Shown here in pieces: positions 14,631 to 23,329 of a DNA stretch of 36,595 nucleotides. This DNA is from Catenulispora rubra (lineage in GTDB: Bacteria > Actinomycetota > Actinomycetes > Streptomycetales > Catenulisporaceae). Position 1 is the first letter of the stretch, and each line of letters begins with the position of its first letter. Under the pieces are notes generated by a model, which did no database searches, was not told the origin of the DNA, and was given only the letters and a program-made list of their open reading frames with translations. The DNA is taken from assembly GCF_015356825.1 (NCBI RefSeq), contig NZ_JAACYW010000094.1, forward strand, positions 1-36,595. The letters run 5' to 3'. Made by a program: the position numbers and the translations under genes.

Positions 14631-17384
14631 GTGGTAGACACTCTCATCGGGCGCGAGTGCCACCTGCACATACTGCGATCGGGCTTCGACACCCTCCGAG
14701 CCGGCTCGGGCACGGCCGTGGCCCTGGCCGGCGAGCCGGGCGTCGGGAAGAGCGCGCTGCTGTGGGTGGCGGCGAACACGGCCCGCGCGGCAGGTATAGC
14801 GGTGGTCGCCGTCCGCGGCGCCGAGTTGGCGCAGAGCCCTGACATCGATGAGGCCTGCGCGCAGGTCGTCGACGCCGTCGGCGCGCACGAGGCCGCCGGC
14901 AAGCCGGTCCTGGTGACCGTCGACGACCTGCACCTGATCGGCGCCGACGAGGCGGGCCTGCTCGCGCGGCTGTTGCAGCGCGTGGCGAGCGGCCCCGTGC
15001 TGTGCGTCGTGGCCTACCGGCGCCGTCAGCTCGCGCCCGCCCTCGCCGCCGCGCTCGCCGACGCCTCGACCGGCCCGCTCCGGCTCGCACCGCTCGATCC
15101 GCTCACCCGCGACCAGGCCGCGGATCTGCTCGGTGAGCGCCCGGACGCCGACGAGATCCACCGCGAGGCCGCCGGAAACCCGCAGTACATCAAGGTCTTG
15201 TGCGCGCTGCGCGACACCGGCTCCACCGCCGAGGCCGGCGCCTCGATCTTCGCGGAACTGGCCGCTCTGGAACCCGAGGCGCTGGCGGCAGCGCGGGCCG
15301 CGGCGGTGCTCGGCGAGCCGTTCCACGTAACGCTTCTGGCCGAGGTCGCCGGGCTCGACGAGCCAGCAGCCGTACGCGCGCTCGACCAGCTCACCTCCGT
15401 CGACCTGATCCGTCCGGCCGAGCGCGGATCCCAGCTGGCGCTCCGGCATCGGGCCGTCGGCGAGGCCGTGTACGAGCGGCTGGAACCGAGCCTGCGCTTC
15501 GCCCTGCATCGCCGCGCTGCCGACGCGCTCGCCCGGGATGGCGCGCCGGTCGCGCAGCGCGCGCGACACGTCATCCGAGCCGCCGATCCGCAGAACCCTG
15601 AGCATCTGACGACGCTGATCGCCGCCGCCCGCGGGTCGCTCTACAACTCCCCCGCCACGGCAGCCGAATACCTCCAGGCCGCGGTGCCGTTGCTGCGCGA
15701 AGGCGACGAAGGCGACGGCCACCAAGGGCACGAAGGTCACCAAGACCACGACCACGACCACGCGCACGAAGTACAGGTGCTGCTCGCCCGGGCCCGCGTG
15801 CTGTCCGGCGAGTTCGCCGAGGGCCGCGCTCTACTCGACACGCTCCGCTCGGCCGGACCGGAGGGCCACCCCGGCGGCGGCGCGCTGGACTCCATCCGGA
15901 TCGAGCGGCGCCTCGGCCGGCACTTCGAGGCCGGGGCACTGGCCCGCTCCGGTCTGGCCGCGCTGACCGCGCTGGCCGAGACCGACTCGGCGACCGCCGC
16001 CGCCCTGCACACCGAACTGGCCGACGCTACGTACGACGTGCAGGACTACGAAAGCTCCCGGCTGCACGCCGAGACCGCCGCGGCCATCGCCGCCCGGCAC
16101 GGCGACCGCATCGGCGAGGCGCACGCCCTGGCGCAGTCGGCTCTGGGCCACCTGTTCACCGACGACGAAAGCACCGCCCTGGCCCGCGCCGCGAGGGCGG
16201 CCGAACTCATCGACGCCGCCGCCGACACCACGCTGCTGACGAACCTGGACGCGCCGCTGCAACTGGGCATGACCGAGGGACTGCTCGGACGGCTCACCGA
16301 CAGCGAGCGCCACCTGGCCCGCGCCGAGGCCCTGGGCCGGCGCACCGGGCAGAGCTACCTCGACGGCTCGCTGCTCACCGTGCTGGCCAACGCCCAGTGC
16401 CGGCTCGGCAAGCTGCGCCCGACCCTGGCCACCCTGGACCGCGTCGCCCGGCGGCTCGCCGACCTCGGCGCGCACGGCCTCAACCCGTCGGAGGAGGCGG
16501 TCGCCGCGAATCTGCGCGCCGCCGCGCTGTACTGGCGCGACGCGCCCGGCGACGCCGAGCTGATGCGGGTGGAGCTGGACCGCGCGTTCGCCGTCGCCAG
16601 CGACTCGTCCACCAGCTGGGCGATGGCAGTGCGCTGCTTCCACGCCGAGCTCGTCCTGTTCACCGGCGATCCGCTGCGCGCGCGCTCGCTGCTGCTGGAG
16701 GCGGCCGGCGAGGACCTGTCGGGGATCAGCCCGTGGCGCCGCCCGCGCTGGTGCGACACGCTGGCCGAGATCGCCCTGGCCGTGGGCGACAGCGCCGACG
16801 CCGACCGGTGGGCCGCGCTGGCCGAGCGGGCTCCGCAGCGGCCTCCGACGCTGCGGGCCTTCGCGCTGCGGGCCGGGATGTGGGCGAACGCCGCGCTCGG
16901 GGAGGACGACGCGGCGGTGAAGTCCGCGCAGGAGGCGGTCGCGGAGTTCACGGCGCGCGGGGAGCGGATCGAGGTGTGCCGCACGCTACTGGCCGCGACC
17001 GAGTTCGCGCTGAGGGCGGGAAAGGCGCAGGTCGTGCCCGGGTGGCTCGATCGCGTCGAGTTGCTGGCCGAGCAGTGCGGTTCGGCGCGGCTGATGGCGC
17101 GGCTCGCTCGATGCCGGTCGCGCCTGGCCGCTTTGGCGGAGGTGCGGTCGGGCCCACAAGCGCATCAGAGGTCTGATTTGTGGTCGGCGGCGGCACCGCT
17201 GTCGGCGCGCGAACGCGAGATCGCCGATTTGGTGAGCACGGGCATGACCAACCCGGCGATCGCCGAGATGTTGTTTCTGAGCGTGCGGACCGTGGAATCA
17301 CACCTGCGCCAGATCTACCGCAAGCTCGACGTGCCGAACCGCGCCGCCCTGACGCGCGCGGTGATGGACGCCCGCCGCGCGTAG
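14631..17384 (+). CDS. Large LuxR-family ATPase regulator (LAL type)
   Basis: A 917-aa regulator. The N-terminal AAA/NB-ARC-like ATPase has Walker A GEPGVGKS at 34-41 and a Walker B-like VLVTVDDLHLI near 100. A long helical, TPR-like region fills about 350-830. A C-terminal LuxR helix-turn-helix (LSAREREIADLVSTGMTNPAIAEMLF in pieces, SVRTVESHLRQIYRKL) binds DNA. Such proteins are activators, often of secondary-metabolism or sugar genes, with an ATP-dependent switch. An odd insert at about 358-380 is Gly/Asp/Glu/His-rich with seven His. The start is GTG 14631 without a visible ribosome site, and the N-terminal LIGRE supports it. Its target is unknown; the divergent protease gene is a candidate. 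Confidence 0.9.
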   Translation: MVDTLIGRECHLHILRSGFDTLRAGSGTAVALAGEPGVGKSALLWVAANTARAAGIAVVAVRGAELAQSPDIDEACAQVVDAVGAHEAAGKPVLVTVDDLHLIGADEAGLLARLLQRVASGPVLCVVAYRRRQLAPALAAALADASTGPLRLAPLDPLTRDQAADLLGERPDADEIHREAAGNPQYIKVLCALRDTGSTAEAGASIFAELAALEPEALAAARAAAVLGEPFHVTLLAEVAGLDEPAAVRALDQLTSVDLIRPAERGSQLALRHRAVGEAVYERLEPSLRFALHRRAADALARDGAPVAQRARHVIRAADPQNPEHLTTLIAAARGSLYNSPATAAEYLQAAVPLLREGDEGDGHQGHEGHQDHDHDHAHEVQVLLARARVLSGEFAEGRALLDTLRSAGPEGHPGGGALDSIRIERRLGRHFEAGALARSGLAALTALAETDSATAAALHTELADATYDVQDYESSRLHAETAAAIAARHGDRIGEAHALAQSALGHLFTDDESTALARAARAAELIDAAADTTLLTNLDAPLQLGMTEGLLGRLTDSERHLARAEALGRRTGQSYLDGSLLTVLANAQCRLGKLRPTLATLDRVARRLADLGAHGLNPSEEAVAANLRAAALYWRDAPGDAELMRVELDRAFAVASDSSTSWAMAVRCFHAELVLFTGDPLRARSLLLEAAGEDLSGISPWRRPRWCDTLAEIALAVGDSADADRWAALAERAPQRPPTLRAFALRAGMWANAALGEDDAAVKSAQEAVAEFTARGERIEVCRTLLAATEFALRAGKAQVVPGWLDRVELLAEQCGSARLMARLARCRSRLAALAEVRSGPQAHQRSDLWSAAAPLSAREREIADLVSTGMTNPAIAEMLFLSVRTVESHLRQIYRKLDVPNRAALTRAVMDARRA

Positions 17385-17546
17385 CCGCGTTTGTGCGCAC
17401 TGAGGCCGCGGTTACGTGGCCGGCTACGTGGTTTCGCCGATGCGGGGCGTCCGGGGACACCGCGAAACTCGGGGACGTTCCGGATCACCGCACGTTTCTC
17501 TCAAATCTCTCAAACCACAGCACCACACCACATTTCGGAGGTCCCC

Positions 17547-17954
17547 ATGGGTCTGGCAGAACGCCGCAGCGTCGAGCGCTTCAAGAACGAGGACTACCCG
17601 GGCTGGAAGGCGCGCATCGACGAGGCGGCCGGCTTCGACGTGACGTTCGAGGTCTCCTGGGACGAGCTGGCCGTCCCGGAGCGCTCCGACCGCTACGCCG
17701 AGGACTTCCCCGCGGTGTTCTTCCAGCCGCTGCTGGACGCGTTCGGCGCGATCGGCGCGGACGAGATGGGCAAGGACGCGCTGCGCGGGGGCGTGTCGAA
17801 GGTCGTCCTGCGGAACACCAACGAGTACTTCAGCCCGTCCGGGTTCACCTTCGCCGGCGGCGTGCTGACCCTCGACCACCAGGCGGACGTCAACACCCAC
17901 CACGTCGAGGAGCGGACGAAGGCGATCCAGGCGCTCCTCGAAGCAGGGCTCTGA
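17547..17954 (+). CDS. Conserved hypothetical protein, 135 aa
   Basis: I do not recognise the family. The gene is well supported: GGAGG lies 5 nt before the ATG at 17547, codon use is typical, and a hairpin follows the stop. The protein is acidic and cytoplasmic, with no signal peptide or membrane helix. It opens MGLAERRSVERFKNEDYPGWK, has FDVTFEVSWDELAVPE, and ends near TLDHQADVNTHHVEERTKAI. An in-frame upstream start near 17391 would overlap the end region of the LuxR gene and has no ribosome site. It stands alone between luxR and a convergent redox gene. Function is unknown. Confidence 0.8.
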   Translation: MGLAERRSVERFKNEDYPGWKARIDEAAGFDVTFEVSWDELAVPERSDRYAEDFPAVFFQPLLDAFGAIGADEMGKDALRGGVSKVVLRNTNEYFSPSGFTFAGGVLTLDHQADVNTHHVEERTKAIQALLEAGL

Positions 17955-17980
17955 GCAGGCGCCGCACGCGCGGCACGCCG

Positions 17981-18024
17981 GCCCCGGCTCGGGTTCCCGC
18001 CCCGGGGCCGGGGCGTTTCGTTTT
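17981..18024 (+). terminator. GC-rich hairpin with T-rich tail
   Basis: GCCCCGGC (17981-17988) pairs with GCCGGGGC (18007-18014) and is followed by GTTTCGTTTT. It lies 27 bp after the 135-aa gene and before the end of the convergent MOSC fusion gene. It fits an intrinsic terminator for the plus-strand gene and may also serve the other. Confidence 0.6.
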
Positions 18025-18069
18025 CGGTGCGGCCGCCGCGGCGGTTTCGGCACCGGCTTCGACACCGGC

Positions 18070-19869
18070 TCACATGTCCAGGACGATGTCGTCGGGGGGC
18101 GTCGAGCAGCAGATGAGCGCGCTCCCCTCGGCGGGCGGTTCCAGCGGTTCGGGCGCGTAGGCGACGCGGCCGGTGACGAGCGCGGTCTCGCAGGTGTGGC
18201 AGACGCCGGTGCGGCAGGACCAGCGGACCGGGACGTCGCAGGCTTCTGCGAGGTCGAGGAGGGTGCCGTAGGCGGGGTGCCAGGGGACTGTCAGGCCGCT
18301 GCGTGCGAAGGACACGGTCGGCCCCGGTGCCGGCCCTGCGTCGGGGACCCGGGCCGGCTGGTGCGGCGCCCGCGTCGGTCCGGTCGCCACGCCGGGGGTG
18401 ATGGCGGAGGTGGCGCCGAAGATCTCGGTGTGGATCCGTGCGGATGACAGGCCACAGGCTTGCAGGGCCGCGGTCATGTCCTTCATGAAGGCGTCCGGGC
18501 CGCAGAGGTAGGCATCAGCATCCTGAGGCGGCTTCAGGTCGCGGATCCGCTCCGGACCGAATCGGCCGGCGAAGGCGTAATCGACGCCAAGGCGATCGGT
18601 GGCGAGTGGAGCGCTGTAGGCGACGAACGAACGGCCGGCGGGCAGCTGGCCGAGCAGAGTGTGGACCTCGTCGGCGAACGGGTGGTGCTCGCCGTCACGG
18701 GCCGCGTGCAGCCACCAGACGGTACGCGGCGAGCGCCGTGCGGCCAAGGCCTTGAGCATCGCCAGGACCGGGGTGGCTCCGACGCCCGCGGACAGCAGCA
18801 GAACCGGCGTGTCAGTGTCCTTCAACAGGAACGTGCCGCGAGGGGCCGCGACGTCGAGGACGTCGCCGACCTTCACCCGCTGGCGCAGGTATGTGCTGGC
18901 GGCGCCGTGCGGTTCCTGCTTGACGCTGATGCGGTACGTTTCGGCGCCCGGCTGCCCGGACAGCGAGTAGTTGCGGATGACCGGCGAATCGTGCTGGTCC
19001 GGTTGCAGGCGGATCGCTATGTACTGGCCCGGCAGCGCGGCCGGCAAGGGCTTGCGGTCGACCGAGGCCAGGGTGAGCGAAAAGATGCCCACGCTTTCCG
19101 GTTCGATGTCGACGATCTGTTGGGGAGCGAACCCTCGCCAGGCTGGTGGTGGGGCGGTCGCTGTCAGACCACTGTTACCGCTCGGGGCTGCGGAGCCGCC
19201 GCCCGAACCGTCGCCTGAGTCACCGTCAGCATCGTCGAGCATGGCCTGGAAAGAGCCCTGCCATCCTGGGCTCAGCGCGGGGATACGTAGCGCACGTTCC
19301 AGACTGTCCTTGGCGTGGCCGGGCAGGTAGAGCAACGCGTCGATCTCCGCGACGGTCATCGCCTCCGGCCCCGAGGCGAGCTTCACGATCTCGTCCCCGG
19401 CCTGCACCCGGCCCTCTGTCAGCACCCGCATATAGAAGCCGGGCCGGTGATGGGACACGAGCAGAGCCGCCATTTGCGGTTCCCCGAGCCGCAGACCGAC
19501 GCGGTAGCACGTCACGCGCGGCTGGGTGACCTCGAACACCGCCTCGCCGATCCGGTAGCGGTCCCCGACGCAGACCTCGTCGTCGGGCAGCCCCTCCACG
19601 GTGAGGTTCTCGCCGAACTGCCCGTGGACGAAGTCGTCGCGCCTGAGGTGCCGCTGCCAGTGCCGGTAGGAGTCCAGTTGGTAGACCAGGACGGCGCGCT
19701 GCTCGCCGCCGTGTCCGGCGAGGTCACCCTGTCCGTCGCCGTCCAGGTTGAGGCGCCGCGCGGTGACCGGCCCGGCGACGGACTGCTTCCAGACGCCGGT
19801 GTGGACGGTCGTGCCGTGCCAGGCGACGTCCTTGGGCATGCCGACGTTCACCGAGATCAGTGTGGCCAT
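18070..19869 (-). CDS. MOSC domain - flavin reductase - 2Fe-2S ferredoxin fusion protein
   Basis: A 599-aa three-part protein. Residues 1-185 form a YiiM-like MOSC domain, with GVWKQSV, DGQGDLAGHGGEQRAVLVYQ (in pieces), FGENLTVEGL and Cys121 in QPRVTCYRVG, a position that could bind molybdenum cofactor. A Gly/Ser/Asp linker at about 212-240 leads to an FNR-like reductase (about 245-490) with the flavin site RNYSLS (299-304) and NAD-binding GVGATP (362-367). A plant-type 2Fe-2S domain ends the chain: Cys552, 557, 560 and 588. It should pass electrons from NAD(P)H through flavin and FeS, possibly to a Mo centre reducing N-hydroxylated compounds. ATG 19869 has AAGGA upstream. The substrate is unknown. 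Confidence 0.88.
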   Translation of the reverse strand: MATLISVNVGMPKDVAWHGTTVHTGVWKQSVAGPVTARRLNLDGDGQGDLAGHGGEQRAVLVYQLDSYRHWQRHLRRDDFVHGQFGENLTVEGLPDDEVCVGDRYRIGEAVFEVTQPRVTCYRVGLRLGEPQMAALLVSHHRPGFYMRVLTEGRVQAGDEIVKLASGPEAMTVAEIDALLYLPGHAKDSLERALRIPALSPGWQGSFQAMLDDADGDSGDGSGGGSAAPSGNSGLTATAPPPAWRGFAPQQIVDIEPESVGIFSLTLASVDRKPLPAALPGQYIAIRLQPDQHDSPVIRNYSLSGQPGAETYRISVKQEPHGAASTYLRQRVKVGDVLDVAAPRGTFLLKDTDTPVLLLSAGVGATPVLAMLKALAARRSPRTVWWLHAARDGEHHPFADEVHTLLGQLPAGRSFVAYSAPLATDRLGVDYAFAGRFGPERIRDLKPPQDADAYLCGPDAFMKDMTAALQACGLSSARIHTEIFGATSAITPGVATGPTRAPHQPARVPDAGPAPGPTVSFARSGLTVPWHPAYGTLLDLAEACDVPVRWSCRTGVCHTCETALVTGRVAYAPEPLEPPAEGSALICCSTPPDDIVLDM

Positions 19870-20059
19870 GCGCGGTCCTTGTCCAGGCTCTCGGTGAGGC
19901 ACAGCAGGTCGACGTGTGCGGCGTCCGGCACGATGTGTCTCCCGCCCTGCTCGTCGGCGCGGTCCGGAATCAGGATATGCCGGGCCTCAGCGCGGGCAAC
20001 TTGTGGCGCCTGGGCCTAGCGTGGGAGGCAGGGCGAACGCCGATTCGCGAGGAGTTGGC

Positions 20060-20845
20060 ATGACCGGCACCACTGACACCACTGACACCGGGCCCGCGCC
20101 AGCACCCGCGCCGGCGCGGCCCGAACCGGCACTGCGCGGCCAGGTCGTCGTCCTGATCGGCGGCAGCTCGGGAATCGGCCTGGAGACTGCGCACCGGGCT
20201 CGGGGCGAGGGCGCGGAGGTCGTGCTCACCGGCCGCAATCCCGACCGGCTCAAGCGGGCCGCCGATGCGGTCGGCGCGCGGCAGACCGCGGCCTTCGACG
20301 CCACCGACGCCGCGGCGCTGAAGCAGTTCTTCGGGGACCTGCCGGGGCCGATCGACCACGTGATGGTGACGGCCGGCGGTCCGCACTACGGACCGCTGCT
20401 CACGATGGACTCGGCGCAGCTGCGCGACTCCCTCAGCGGCCACGTGGAGCTGGGACTCGAGGTCGCGCGCAACGCGCTCGGCAAGATGCGGCCCACCGGC
20501 ACGCTGATCTTCATGGGCGACGCCGGGTCCCGCCGCGTGGCGCCGGGCATCGGCATCGCCTCCGCGGTGAGCGCCGTGATGCCGCCCTTCGTCGCGGCAC
20601 TGGCGCTGGAGATCGCCCCGGCCCGCGTGAACGCCATCGCCCCGGGCTTCGTCGACACCCCGCTGTCGGCGTCAGTCCTCGCAGACCGCCTCGACGCGCG
20701 CCGCGCGGAACTCAGCGCGCAGCTTCCGATCGGGCGCGTCGTGACGCCTGGCGATGTCGCGGCGCTTGCGGTCCATCTCATGGCCAACACCGCGCTGACG
20801 GGGGTCACGTACGACATCGACGGTGGGCAACAGCTCGTCTCTTGA
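20060..20845 (+). CDS. SDR-family oxidoreductase lacking the usual Tyr/Lys pair
   Basis: A 261-aa Rossmann protein. A 25-residue Thr/Pro/Ala-rich N-terminus precedes the fold. The dinucleotide loop is GGSSGIG (34-40), and RVNAIAPGFVDTPLSASVLAD and the C-terminal TGVTYDIDGGQQLV are classical SDR features. Where YxxxK is expected the sequence reads ASAVS (about 167-171), so both catalytic residues appear to be absent, and the NAG motif is TAGGPHYG. It may use other residues or act as a binding protein. AGGAG lies 5 nt before ATG 20060. It is divergent from the MOSC fusion gene across about 190 bp. Confidence 0.85.
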   Translation: MTGTTDTTDTGPAPAPAPARPEPALRGQVVVLIGGSSGIGLETAHRARGEGAEVVLTGRNPDRLKRAADAVGARQTAAFDATDAAALKQFFGDLPGPIDHVMVTAGGPHYGPLLTMDSAQLRDSLSGHVELGLEVARNALGKMRPTGTLIFMGDAGSRRVAPGIGIASAVSAVMPPFVAALALEIAPARVNAIAPGFVDTPLSASVLADRLDARRAELSAQLPIGRVVTPGDVAALAVHLMANTALTGVTYDIDGGQQLVS

Positions 20846-21166
20846 GGTCCGGGCGCAGGGAGGCGCGCGCCGCCTGGGGGTTGCTCGCGGAGGTCTCGCC
20901 GGACAAGGGGCTGCGGGAGGCGGCTCAGGAGTGGGGTGAGCGGCTCGACAAGCACGCGGTGGGCATCGGGCTCGATGCTGGTCGAAGGTCCTCGGGGACG
21001 ACATGTACACCCGCTTCCAGCAGGCCGGTCCCCTCGACCCGACGACCGGCGCACACTACCGCCCCGTCCTGGAACCCGGCGGCACTGTCGATGGGGAAAC
21101 GATGGTCCGTGACTTCCTCGGCCGCGCGCCGTCGATGGATGCCTTCTTGCGTGACATCGGCCTGTG
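20846..21166 (+). pseudogene. Relic of an M3-family metallopeptidase (N- and C-terminal scraps)
   Basis: Two pieces of one gene lie side by side in different frames. The first (about 20872-20970) reads AWGLLAEVSPDKGLREAAQE, then WGERLDKHAVGIGL, like the N-terminal helical part of M3 oligopeptidases. The second (from about 20979) reads WSKVLGDDMYTRFQQAGPL, then TTGAHYRPVLEPGG and MVRDFLGRAPSMDAFLRDIGL up to the TGA ending at 21166, which matches the C-terminus of that family. The middle, including the zinc-binding HExxH, is missing. This is a large internal deletion plus frameshift. The second half alone has an ATG at 21003 but is too short to be an enzyme. Confidence 0.68.
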
Positions 21167-21192
21167 AGGCAGTCCCTCGGGCCCGCCGTGCC

Positions 21193-21933
21193 TTACCAGG
21201 GCACGACGCCGGCGTCGTCGAAGAACTGGCCGGTCGGGCCGTCGTCGGGCAGGGTCGCGAGTTTGATGGCGATCGCTGCGCCTTGTTCGGGGGTGCGGAC
21301 GCCGCGGAAGCCGTTGAGGTCGGTTGCGACGTAGCCGGGGCAGCCGACGTTGATCAGGATGTTGGTGCCGGTCAGTTCGCGGGCGTATTGGAGGGTGACG
21401 GCGTTCAGGAACGTCTTCGACGGCGCGTACGCCACGGCCACCGGACCTGCCGTCTGCTCTCGGGCTGGTCCTGACTGCCGGGCGAGGGAGCCGACGCTGC
21501 TGGACATGTTCACGATCCGCGGCGAGGCGGAGCGGCGCAGCAGCGGCATCATCGCGTTGGTGACGCGGATGACGCCGATGACGTTGGTCTCCATGACCGT
21601 CCGGATGGTGGCGGGGTCGACGCGGGTGGGCTCCTGCGGCGTGCCGCCGGTGATGGCGGCGTTGTTGACGAGCACGTCGAGGTGCCCGGCCTGGTCCTCG
21701 ATCAGCCGTGCGGCGGCGGTCGCGCTCGCGTCGTCGGTCACGTCCAGCGGTACGCCGAAGGCGTCGACGCCGGCCGCGCACAGTCGCTCCACCGCAGTCT
21801 TGCGGCGCTGATCGTCGCGGGCACCGACGCCGACGCTCCAGCCGAGGGCGCCCAGGCCCGCGGCGATCTCGTAGCCGATCCCCTTGTTCGCGCCGGTGAC
21901 CAGCGCGATCGTTCGTTCGCTCATGGGGACCAT
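21193..21933 (-). CDS. SDR-family NAD(P)-dependent oxidoreductase
   Basis: A 246-aa classical short-chain dehydrogenase. It shows the glycine-rich GANKGIG, the adenine-site Asp in PLDVTDD, NNAAITGG, the catalytic Ser in NMSSSVGS and YAPSK with catalytic Tyr and Lys, then INVGCPGYVATDLNGF. The overall pattern resembles carbonyl-reductase-like SDRs acting on ketones or aldehydes with NADPH, but the substrate is unknown. GAGGG lies about 4 nt before ATG 21933; ATG 21924 is in frame. It is divergent from a LysR regulator across 61-85 bp, so it is the probable target of that regulator. Confidence 0.92.
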   Translation of the reverse strand: MVPMSERTIALVTGANKGIGYEIAAGLGALGWSVGVGARDDQRRKTAVERLCAAGVDAFGVPLDVTDDASATAAARLIEDQAGHLDVLVNNAAITGGTPQEPTRVDPATIRTVMETNVIGVIRVTNAMMPLLRRSASPRIVNMSSSVGSLARQSGPAREQTAGPVAVAYAPSKTFLNAVTLQYARELTGTNILINVGCPGYVATDLNGFRGVRTPEQGAAIAIKLATLPDDGPTGQFFDDAGVVPW

Positions 21934-21981
21934 GCTGCCCTCGGGCGCCGGGGCGGGTCCAAGACCGATCGGGTGGCAACG

Positions 21982-21996
21982 ATACCGTCAGGGTAT
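21982..21996. promoter_or_regulatory. LysR-type operator (T-N11-A inverted repeat)
   Basis: ATACC-GTCAG-GGTAT is a perfect interrupted palindrome in the gap between the divergent SDR and lysR genes. It fits the LysR consensus T-N11-A exactly. It overlaps the upstream candidate start ATG 21995 of lysR, which favours the later start at 22019 or autoregulation by occlusion. Confidence 0.65.
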
Positions 21997-22018
21997 GGAT
22001 TCGGAGTACCGTAGCCGG

Positions 22019-22900
22019 ATGGAGACCCGGGAACTGCGCTACTTCGTCGCTGTCGCTGAAGAGCTGCACTTCGGGCGCGCCGCGCAGCGGCTCGGGATCG
22101 CGCAGCCGCCTCTGTCGCGGGCGATCCAGCAACTCGAACGGCGGCTCGGGGCGGCGCTGCTGGACCGGACCAGCCGCTCGGTCGCGCTGACCGAGGCCGG
22201 CTCGGTCCTGTTGGCCGAGGGCCGGGCGGCGCTCGACGCGGTCGACGCCGCCGAGCGACGGACCCGCCGCGCCGCGCTGTCCACGACCGACCGTCACGGC
22301 CTGGTCCTGGTCACCAAAGCCAGCGCGTCCAGTGCCCTGCTGGCGAAGCTGCTCGACGCGTACGCCGCCGAGCCCGGCGCGGTCTCCGTCGACGTCATCC
22401 TGTGTGGTCCGGCCGAACAGGCACGGCTCCTGCACGAGGGCCGGGCCGACGTCGCGCTGTTGCACCGGCCGTTCGACTCGACGGCCAGGCTCCACACCGA
22501 AGTGCTCAGCACGGAGGGCCAGGTGGTGGTGCTGCCGGCCGGACATCCGCTCACCGCTCGGGCCCAGGTGCGGATGGCCGACATCACCGACCTGCCGGGC
22601 CTGCCGCTGCCCCGCTGGCCCAACCCCGACGGCAGCTACCCGCCCGGCCCCGGCCCGCAGGTCCGCGACCACGCGCAGTTGTTGCAGCTCGTCGCGCTCG
22701 GCCGGGCTTGCGCGGTCTCGCCGGAGTCGTGCCGAAGCCAGCTGCACGGTGACCTGGCGGCGGTGCCCGTGGTGGACGCGCCGAAGGTCACCACTGTGAT
22801 CGCCTGGCCACCGCACAGCCGGTCCAGAGCCGTCGCCGACCTTGTGCGGACTGCGACACAGGTATCGGGTCATTACGACACCGTTGGGCCGACTGGGTGA
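22019..22900 (+). CDS. LysR-family transcriptional regulator
   Basis: A 293-aa LysR protein. The N-terminal helix-turn-helix is textbook: METRELRYFVAVAEELHFGRAA, then RLGIAQPPLSRAIQQLERRLG and LLDRTSRSVALTEAG. The effector domain follows (about 90-280) with the family's two-lobed fold, for example GRADVALLHRP and VVVLPAGHPLTA. I chose ATG 22019 because family members start MExRELRYF and because the other in-frame ATG, 21995, lies inside the T-N11-A operator; the longer form would add eight residues. It probably controls the divergent SDR gene and itself. The inducer is unknown. Confidence 0.9.
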   Translation: METRELRYFVAVAEELHFGRAAQRLGIAQPPLSRAIQQLERRLGAALLDRTSRSVALTEAGSVLLAEGRAALDAVDAAERRTRRAALSTTDRHGLVLVTKASASSALLAKLLDAYAAEPGAVSVDVILCGPAEQARLLHEGRADVALLHRPFDSTARLHTEVLSTEGQVVVLPAGHPLTARAQVRMADITDLPGLPLPRWPNPDGSYPPGPGPQVRDHAQLLQLVALGRACAVSPESCRSQLHGDLAAVPVVDAPKVTTVIAWPPHSRSRAVADLVRTATQVSGHYDTVGPTG

Positions 22901-22974
22901 TCACCCGCTCGGTCCTGTCGCGGTCCCGTTGCCGGTCTTGGTTGTGATCGTTGGAGCCCGAGTGGCGGCCATGA

Positions 22975-23148
22975 CGGACAGGCCCGCCTGCGCTCGGCGG
23001 CTGCTTCATCGGCGCGCAGCTCACCCCCGAGGACGGCGACACCGAGCCGATCAACGCCGAAGACGTGGTACCCAAGGCCATCACCGCGTACCTGAACTCG
23101 TTCCTGGCGGCGATGGAGTACTACCTCACCCACGAGGGCCAGTGGTGA
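22975..23148 (+). pseudogene. Orphan C-terminal coding fragment
   Basis: The frame ending at TGA 23146-23148 encodes GGCFIGAQLTPEDGDTEPIN, then AEDVVPKAITAYLNSFLAAM and EYYLTHEGQW. Its composition is protein-like, whereas the other frames here give Arg-rich shadows. There is no start codon after the in-frame stop at 22972-22974, and no ribosome site. It looks like the tail of a gene whose front is lost or frameshifted. I do not recognise the family. Confidence 0.45.
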
Positions 23149-23203
23149 GGCTTCGCGCGGCCGCTCCGGTGGGGCGTTGAGGCGGTTTCGATGTCGAACG
23201 AGG

Positions 23204-23229
23204 CCCCTGGCATCGTGGCTTGCCAGGGG
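23204..23229. terminator. Perfect 9-bp hairpin
   Basis: CCCCTGGCA (23204-23212) and TGCCAGGGG (23221-23229) are perfect complements with an 8-base loop, followed by TTTCG. It lies 55 bp after the orphan fragment and before the end of the frameshifted minus-strand gene, so it may be a terminator for either. Confidence 0.5.
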
Positions 23230-23329
23230 TTTCGAACCAGTCTGACGTGCACCCCGACAGGTGGCTTGCGAAAGTGTGCCAAGCGCTGGGTCTAGGTATC
23301 TCAGATTCAGCGCAGTTGGATGACGCGGT

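Noticed and set aside
23216..23245. GGGTTTCGAACCAGTC looked like a tRNA T-arm or attachment site
   Set aside because: No acceptor stem, anticodon arm or CCA end is found around it, and half of the sequence belongs to the 9-bp hairpin.
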